From positions 684,776 through 748,775 of the forward strand of contig JACKMB010000002.1 of NCBI GenBank assembly GCA_024235615.1: DNA of 64,000 nt. Direction: 5' to 3'. Every line of letters begins with the position of its first letter. The stretch's first letter is position 1. This document shows positions 59,407 through 64,000 of this stretch, in pieces. Below the pieces are notes generated by a model, which saw nothing but the letters and a program-made list of their open reading frames with translations, had not been told where the DNA came from and did not search any database. The translations under genes and the position numbers were made by a program. This DNA comes from Thauera sp. GTDB lineage: Bacteria; Pseudomonadota; Gammaproteobacteria; Burkholderiales; Rhodocyclaceae.

Positions 59407-60831
59407 TCAGGCGCGGATCACGCGCTGCAGCTCGGCGGCGCTGGTCAGCCCGCTGGCGACGTGGCGCAGGCCGTCCTCGTGCAGGCTGCGCATGCCGGCG
59501 GCGCGCGCGTGGGTGCGCAGGCGGTCTTCGTCGGCGCCGTCGTGGATCAGCCGGCGCAGGGCCTCGTCGACCACCAGCAGCTCGTAGATGCCGGCGCGCC
59601 CGCGGTAGCCGCTGTGGCCGCAGTGCCCGCACTGGCCGGCTTCCCAGCCCTGCATCGTTGTGGCGGGTTGGCGGCAGTCGGGGCAGAGCTTGCGCACCAG
59701 GCGCTGGGCGAGCACGCCGCGCAGGGTGGAGGCGAGCAGGAAGGGCTCGATGCCCATGTCCACCAGGCGGGTAAGCGCGGCGGCGCTGTCGTTGGTGTGC
59801 AGGGTGGCGAGCACGAGGTGGCCGGTGAGGCTGGCCTGGATGGCGATCTGCGCGGTCTCGAGGTCGCGGATCTCGCCGATCATGATCACGTCCGGGTCCT
59901 GGCGCAGGATCGCCCGCAGCGCGCGCGCGAAGTCGAGCTCGATGCGCGGATTGACCGCGATCTGGCCGACGCCGGGCAGGTCGAACTCCACCGGATCCTC
60001 GACGGTGACGATGTTGAGCCGGGCGGCGTCCAGGCTCTGCAGCGCGGCGTACAGCGTGGTCGTCTTGCCCGAGCCGGTGGGACCGGTGACGAGCAGGATG
60101 CCGTGCGGCTGGCCGAGCAGTTCGGTGAAGGCGGCGCCGGTCGTGGGCGCCATGCCGAGGCCGTCGAGCCCGATCCGCCCGGCCTGCTTGTCGAGCAGGC
60201 GCAGCACCAGGCGCTCGCCGTGGGTGGTGGGCACGGTGGACACGCGCACGTCCACCGCGCGCCCGGCCAGGCGCAGGGTGATGCGGCCGTCCTGCGGGAG
60301 GCGTTTCTCGGCGATGTCGAGCTGCGCCATGATCTTGATGCGCGAGGCCATCGCCGCGTGCAGGCCGCGGCGCGGGCGGGCGATGTCGCGCAGCACGCCG
60401 TCGCGGCGCAGGCGCACCACCGACTCGCGCTCGTAGGGCTCGATGTGCACGTCCGAGGCGCCGTCGCGCACGGCCTGGGTCAGGAGGGCGTTGATCAGGC
60501 GGATGATCGGCGCGTCGTCCTGGGTGTCGAGGAGGTCCTCGACCGCGGGCAGCTCGGTCATCAGGCGGTCGAGGTCGACCTCCTGGCCGACGTCGGCGAC
60601 CACCTCCGCGGCGCTGCCGCCGGCGCCACCGTAGGCCTCGGCGAGGCGGGCGTCGAACTCTGCGCGCGGCACGCGCTGCAGGCGCAGCGGCAGGCCGACG
60701 CTGCGGCGCACCTCGGCGAGCGCCTGCGGGCGGGCGTCCTCGCGCACCAGCACCTCGGCGTGCTCGGCGCCGAGCGCGGCAACCAGTACGCCGTGGTCGC
60801 GGGCGAAGCCGTAGGGCAGCTCGAAACCCAT
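59407..60831 (-). CDS. gspE: Type II secretion ATPase GspE
   Basis: 474 residues, ordinary for GspE. Walker [10 protein letters not shown], the Asp box and His box regions, Walker B IMIGEIRD and a four-cysteine zinc motif CPDC...CGHC are all present. It powers pseudopilus assembly in the cytosol. ATG 60829-60831 (MGFELPYGFARDHG) overlaps the gspD stop by one base. The reading frame is open upstream through gspD in another frame but has no family similarity there. Confidence 0.96.
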   Translation of the reverse strand: MGFELPYGFARDHGVLVAALGAEHAEVLVREDARPQALAEVRRSVGLPLRLQRVPRAEFDARLAEAYGGAGGSAAEVVADVGQEVDLDRLMTELPAVEDLLDTQDDAPIIRLINALLTQAVRDGASDVHIEPYERESVVRLRRDGVLRDIARPRRGLHAAMASRIKIMAQLDIAEKRLPQDGRITLRLAGRAVDVRVSTVPTTHGERLVLRLLDKQAGRIGLDGLGMAPTTGAAFTELLGQPHGILLVTGPTGSGKTTTLYAALQSLDAARLNIVTVEDPVEFDLPGVGQIAVNPRIELDFARALRAILRQDPDVIMIGEIRDLETAQIAIQASLTGHLVLATLHTNDSAAALTRLVDMGIEPFLLASTLRGVLAQRLVRKLCPDCRQPATTMQGWEAGQCGHCGHSGYRGRAGIYELLVVDEALRRLIHDGADEDRLRTHARAAGMRSLHEDGLRHVASGLTSAAELQRVIRA

Positions 60832-63023
60832 CAGCGCGGGGCCACTGGCGAGGCGGCACGCTGCAGCGGCCGGAAGGCGAGGTCGACCACCGGCGCCGGC
60901 TCGCCCGGCGGCGGGTCGCGCAGCAGGTTCGACCCGGAGGGCAGCTCGTCGCGGCGACCGATCACGTAGTCGTAGCGACTGTCGGTGAGCGCGGCGTAGC
61001 TGTCGCGGTCGCGCAGGATCACCGGACGCAGGAACACCACCAGGTTGGTCTTGGAGCGCTTGCGCGTGTCGTAGCGGAACAGGCTGCCGGCGATCGGCAG
61101 GTCGCCCAGCACCGGCACCTTCTCCTCGCCGCCGCTGTAGCTGTCCTCGACCAGGCCGCCGAGGGCGAGGATGGCGCCGTCGTCGACCAGCACCATGGAC
61201 TCGATCGAGCGCTTGGTGGTGACCGAGTTGCCGGCGGCCGCGCTCTCCGCGCTGCCCACCACCGCCGAGGCCTCCTGGTAGATCTGCAGGCGAATGGTGC
61301 CGCCCTCGGAGATCTGCGGCTTGACATGCAGGGTGAGGCCGACGTCGCGGCGCTCGATGGTCTGGAAGGGGTTGGCGGGCGTGGTGCCGCCGCCGGTGTT
61401 GGCGTACTGGCCGGTCACGAAGGGCAGGTTGCGGCCGACGACGATGCGCGCCTCCTCGTTGTCGAGGGTGATCAGGTTGGGCGTGGACAGGATGTTGGCG
61501 CTGACCTCGTTCTCGAGGAAGCGCGCCAGCACGCCCAGGCTCAGGACTTCGCCAAGGCCGGGGACGTTGACCTTGCCGCCGCCGACGACGAGGTTGAGGC
61601 CGTTGTTGGGCAGGGTCGGTGTGCCGTTGCCGGAGGTGCCGGCGATGAGCTGGCCGAGGTTGCTGCCGCCGCTGTTGAAGATCTGCCCACCCAGGATGCC
61701 GACCTTGCCCGAGGCGCCGCCGCCCACCCACTGGAAACCGAACTCGGCGGCGCGCTCGGTGGAGATTTCGGCGATCAGCGCCTCGATGTAGACCTGCGCG
61801 CGGCGGCGGTCGAGCTGGTCGATGACCGTGCGCAGGTTGCGATAGACCGCGTCGGGCGCGGTGATGATCAGCGCATTGTTGACCGCGTCCGGCTGCACCA
61901 TGCCGCCGCGCGTGGCGGAAGAAAGTCCGCCTGCCGTGGTGCTGGTCGCGGCGCCCGTGCCGCGCAGGGGCGCGCTGGCGACGCCCATCCCGGACGCGGC
62001 CGAACTGCCCGTGCCGAACCCACCGCCGCCGTTGCGCGACAGCGGCTGGGTGGTGGCGGCCTCGCTCGTGCCGCCCTCGCCGGCGAGCGCGGCGTTGAGC
62101 GTGGCGGCCACCTGGGTGGCGTCGGCGTTGCGCAGGTAGACCACGCGGATGTCGCCGCCCGCGCCGGGACGGTCGAGCGCGATGACGAGCTGGCGCAGGG
62201 CCGCCAGGCGGCTGGGCGTGTCGGCGCGCACCAGCAGGCTGTTGCTGTTGGGTTCGGCGACGATCTGCGGCGGCGCGAGTCCGCCGGCGTTCTGGCCGCC
62301 GGCTTGCTGTTCGGCGAGCAGGCGGACGAGCACCGGGGCGAGGTCGTTGGCCATCGCGTGCTGCAGGTGCAGCACGGCGACGTCGCCCTGCGGGGTGTCG
62401 ATCGAGTCGATCACCGTCGCCAGCCGGCGCAGGTTCTCGGCGTAGTCGGTGACCACCAGGGTGTTGTTGCCCGGGAAGGCGGTGACGGCGTTGTTGGCCG
62501 AGACCAGCGGGCGCACCACGTTGACCATGTGCGCCGCCGACTCGTGGCGCAGCGCGAAGACCTGGGTCACCAGGCGGTCGCCACGTGCGCCCCCTGCGCC
62601 CTGGCGGCCGCTCACCACCGGAACGCCGTGCAGCTTGGCGTCGGCCTCGGGCACGAGCTTGGTCACGCCCGACTCCTCGATCGCCGCGTAACCCTGCAGG
62701 CGCAGCGCCGAGAGCAGGATCTGGTAGGTCAGCTCGGGCGCTACCGGGGTGTTGGTGATGAGGTTGATCTTGCCCTTGACGCGCGGATCGATGAGGAAGT
62801 TGCGCCCCGAGATGCGCCCGATCGCCTGGATCACCGAGTCGATCTCGGCGTTCTGGAAGTTCAGCGCCACCGGCTCGCCAGCGGCGTGCGCCGGGTTGGC
62901 GGCGGGCCAGAGCGCAGCGAAGGCGAGCGCAGCCGCGCACAGCGCATGCGCGAGGGCGCCCTTGCGAGGCGAGGTGGGGGAGCGTGGCTGACTTGGGAGG
63001 GCGAGGGGGAGGGGGCGGGCCAT
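60831..63023 (-). CDS. gspD: Type II secretion outer-membrane secretin GspD
   Basis: 730 residues. A signal peptide (to about NPAHA), N-domains N0 to N3, and a C-terminal secretin barrel (VPVLGDLPIAGSLFRYDT). A Gly/Ser-rich stretch of about 70 residues interrupts N3. It forms the outer-membrane pore. ATG 63021-63023 shares one base with the gspC stop. No pilotin gene is visible. Confidence 0.95.
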   Translation of the reverse strand: MARPLPLALPSQPRSPTSPRKGALAHALCAAALAFAALWPAANPAHAAGEPVALNFQNAEIDSVIQAIGRISGRNFLIDPRVKGKINLITNTPVAPELTYQILLSALRLQGYAAIEESGVTKLVPEADAKLHGVPVVSGRQGAGGARGDRLVTQVFALRHESAAHMVNVVRPLVSANNAVTAFPGNNTLVVTDYAENLRRLATVIDSIDTPQGDVAVLHLQHAMANDLAPVLVRLLAEQQAGGQNAGGLAPPQIVAEPNSNSLLVRADTPSRLAALRQLVIALDRPGAGGDIRVVYLRNADATQVAATLNAALAGEGGTSEAATTQPLSRNGGGGFGTGSSAASGMGVASAPLRGTGAATSTTAGGLSSATRGGMVQPDAVNNALIITAPDAVYRNLRTVIDQLDRRRAQVYIEALIAEISTERAAEFGFQWVGGGASGKVGILGGQIFNSGGSNLGQLIAGTSGNGTPTLPNNGLNLVVGGGKVNVPGLGEVLSLGVLARFLENEVSANILSTPNLITLDNEEARIVVGRNLPFVTGQYANTGGGTTPANPFQTIERRDVGLTLHVKPQISEGGTIRLQIYQEASAVVGSAESAAAGNSVTTKRSIESMVLVDDGAILALGGLVEDSYSGGEEKVPVLGDLPIAGSLFRYDTRKRSKTNLVVFLRPVILRDRDSYAALTDSRYDYVIGRRDELPSGSNLLRDPPPGEPAPVVDLAFRPLQRAASPVAPR

Positions 63024-63556
63024 CAGTGATCGCGTCTGGGCCCGCCGTCGGCGACGGGCGTGGGTGGGCGGAAAGGCTCGCTCGACGCGCCGCCGCGGGC
63101 GGGCAGGGCGAGCATGCTGTGGCGGCCATCGAGCTCGAATTCGGCGGCCTCGGGCAGCAGACGGACCAGCCTGCGCCCGTCGGGCAGGACCTGGCCGGGG
63201 CTCAGGCTGAAGGTGGAGCCGTCGTCGGCCTGCAGGATCACGAAGCCGGGCAGGGCGCCGAAGCCGGTGGCAATGCCGGTGACCGTGTAGAGCGCATCCG
63301 GGGTTGCGACGCGCGCAGGGACCTTGTCGGGGACCGCTGCAGTGCGACCGACGTGCAGCCCGATGCGCGCGGCTACCTTGCGCGCGTCGGGCTCGTGCCG
63401 TGCCGCTGCAGCGACCGCCGTGGGCGCGGCGAACTGCCAGAAAAGGTCCGCTGCCACCCAGGCGCAGAAGGCCAGTGCCAGCAGCCAGGCGGGCAAGGCC
63501 AGCGCGCGCAAGGAAGAAACCAGCGGAATCGGGGACGGCAGAAAGGGGCTGGACAT
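63023..63556 (-). CDS. gspC: Type II secretion system protein GspC
   Basis: 177 residues: a short cytoplasmic tail, one membrane segment (LPAWLLALAFCAWVAADLF) and a periplasmic homology region (GLHVGRT...TGIATGFGALPGFVIL). It links GspD to the inner platform. It lacks a PDZ or coiled-coil C-terminal domain, so it is shorter than the enteric form. First gene of the operon; the 139 bp upstream show no clear promoter. Confidence 0.88.
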   Translation of the reverse strand: MSSPFLPSPIPLVSSLRALALPAWLLALAFCAWVAADLFWQFAAPTAVAAAARHEPDARKVAARIGLHVGRTAAVPDKVPARVATPDALYTVTGIATGFGALPGFVILQADDGSTFSLSPGQVLPDGRRLVRLLPEAAEFELDGRHSMLALPARGGASSEPFRPPTPVADGGPRRDH

Positions 63557-63695
63557 CGGGATGATCGGCGACCTGGGGCGTCGGGGCGCTCTCTAAGCCC
63601 GGGAGGACGGGCGGCAAGTATATGCCAGCGGCTCGATTGTCGCCGCATTCCCGCTCGGGAACGCGGTGACGATCGGGCAGGGCTGCGTGGCCGTC

Positions 63696-64000
63696 TCAGG
63701 GACGCAAAAGGGGAACGTAGTCGGCGAGGAAGCTGCCGCCGGCCCCGAAGCTGCGCTCCTCGTCGATCAGCGTCGGGGTGATGCCGATGCCGAAGGTGAA
63801 GTCGGCCACGTTCTCGTTGATCGGACGATCGGTGATCAGCTCGCCGAGCGCATAGGGCCGGCCGTCCTGGTGCGGGTACGCGGTCTCGGCGGTGCGGAAA
63901 TAGCGCAGGGTGAACGGGGTCTCTGCGAACACGTCCTTGCCGAACTCGTAGCGTTGCGTGCGAACGACCTGCCGGTAGCGTGCCGCCGCGGCGAGGGCAT
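63696..64000 (-). CDS. Unrecognised protein, C-terminal part (N-terminus outside window)
   Basis: About 100 residues are visible before the right edge, ending SFLADYVPLLRP. The frame is open to the edge, so any start codon inside it, such as the GTG at 63930-63932, is probably internal. Codon use and GC content match the neighbours. It is rich in Tyr, Phe and Gly (FTFGIGITPTLID), but I do not recognise a family. It is transcribed toward gspC on the same strand, with 139 bp between. Confidence 0.6.
   Translation of the reverse strand, partial: ALAAAARYRQVVRTQRYEFGKDVFAETPFTLRYFRTAETAYPHQDGRPYALGELITDRPINENVADFTFGIGITPTLIDEERSFGAGGSFLADYVPLLRP

Overview
This window looks like chromosome from a high-GC betaproteobacterium. 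The gene order around mdh, gntR, sdhCDAB, sdhE, gltA and odhAB-lpd, the hexameric-type citrate synthase and the dense coding all fit a member of the Rhodocyclales (Thauera/Azoarcus type). That placement is inferred from gene content and family knowledge, not from a database match. No rRNA, tRNA, CRISPR array, insertion sequence or prophage was seen.

Layout. 1-8581 (minus strand): one end of a type VI secretion (T6SS) locus, in transcription order tssJ, tssK, tssL with an OmpA domain, tssM, tagF and a Ser/Thr kinase cut by the left edge. 8781-10712 (plus): mltA, a lytic transglycosylase divergent from the T6SS genes. 10722-12266 (minus): a fused NAD(P)HX repair enzyme, followed by about 470 bp that holds three tandem REP-type inverted-repeat units. 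12741-17558 (minus): prkA, yeaH and spoVR, a three-gene stress operon. 17930-23720 (plus): tig, clpP, clpX and lon, the cytosolic chaperone and protease set, closed by a strong terminator. 23814-24836 (minus): a luciferase-like monooxygenase. 25140-28370 (plus): a basic amino acid ABC importer, convergent with an arginase (minus), which suggests arginine uptake and breakdown. 29585-32758: an EamA exporter, an MFS exporter and its divergent LysR regulator. 32792-34921 (minus): a CitE-like lyase and malate dehydrogenase.

35179-46658 (plus) is a TCA-cycle block: a GntR regulator, succinate dehydrogenase with its flavinylation factor, citrate synthase and the complete 2-oxoglutarate dehydrogenase complex. 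A palindromic operator candidate lies between mdh and the regulator. Short repeats with a 7-bp period lie on both sides of lpdA. Then come zapE, a large MscS-type channel and a terminator.

50413-63556 (minus): a complete type II secretion (T2SS) operon in the order gspC-D-E-F-G-H-I-J-K-L-M-N, with mostly overlapping or near-touching genes and no prepilin peptidase. A PhoX-type phosphatase with a Tat signal and a possible lipobox lies directly downstream. The right edge cuts an unrecognised gene.

Most of this is conserved housekeeping and secretion machinery. I did not find a convincing wholly new system. The best leads are the REP array, the heptamer repeats, a glycine-to-alanine change in the key motif of SdhE, the enlarged MltA beside the T6SS genes, and the Tat/lipobox phosphatase beside the T2SS operon.
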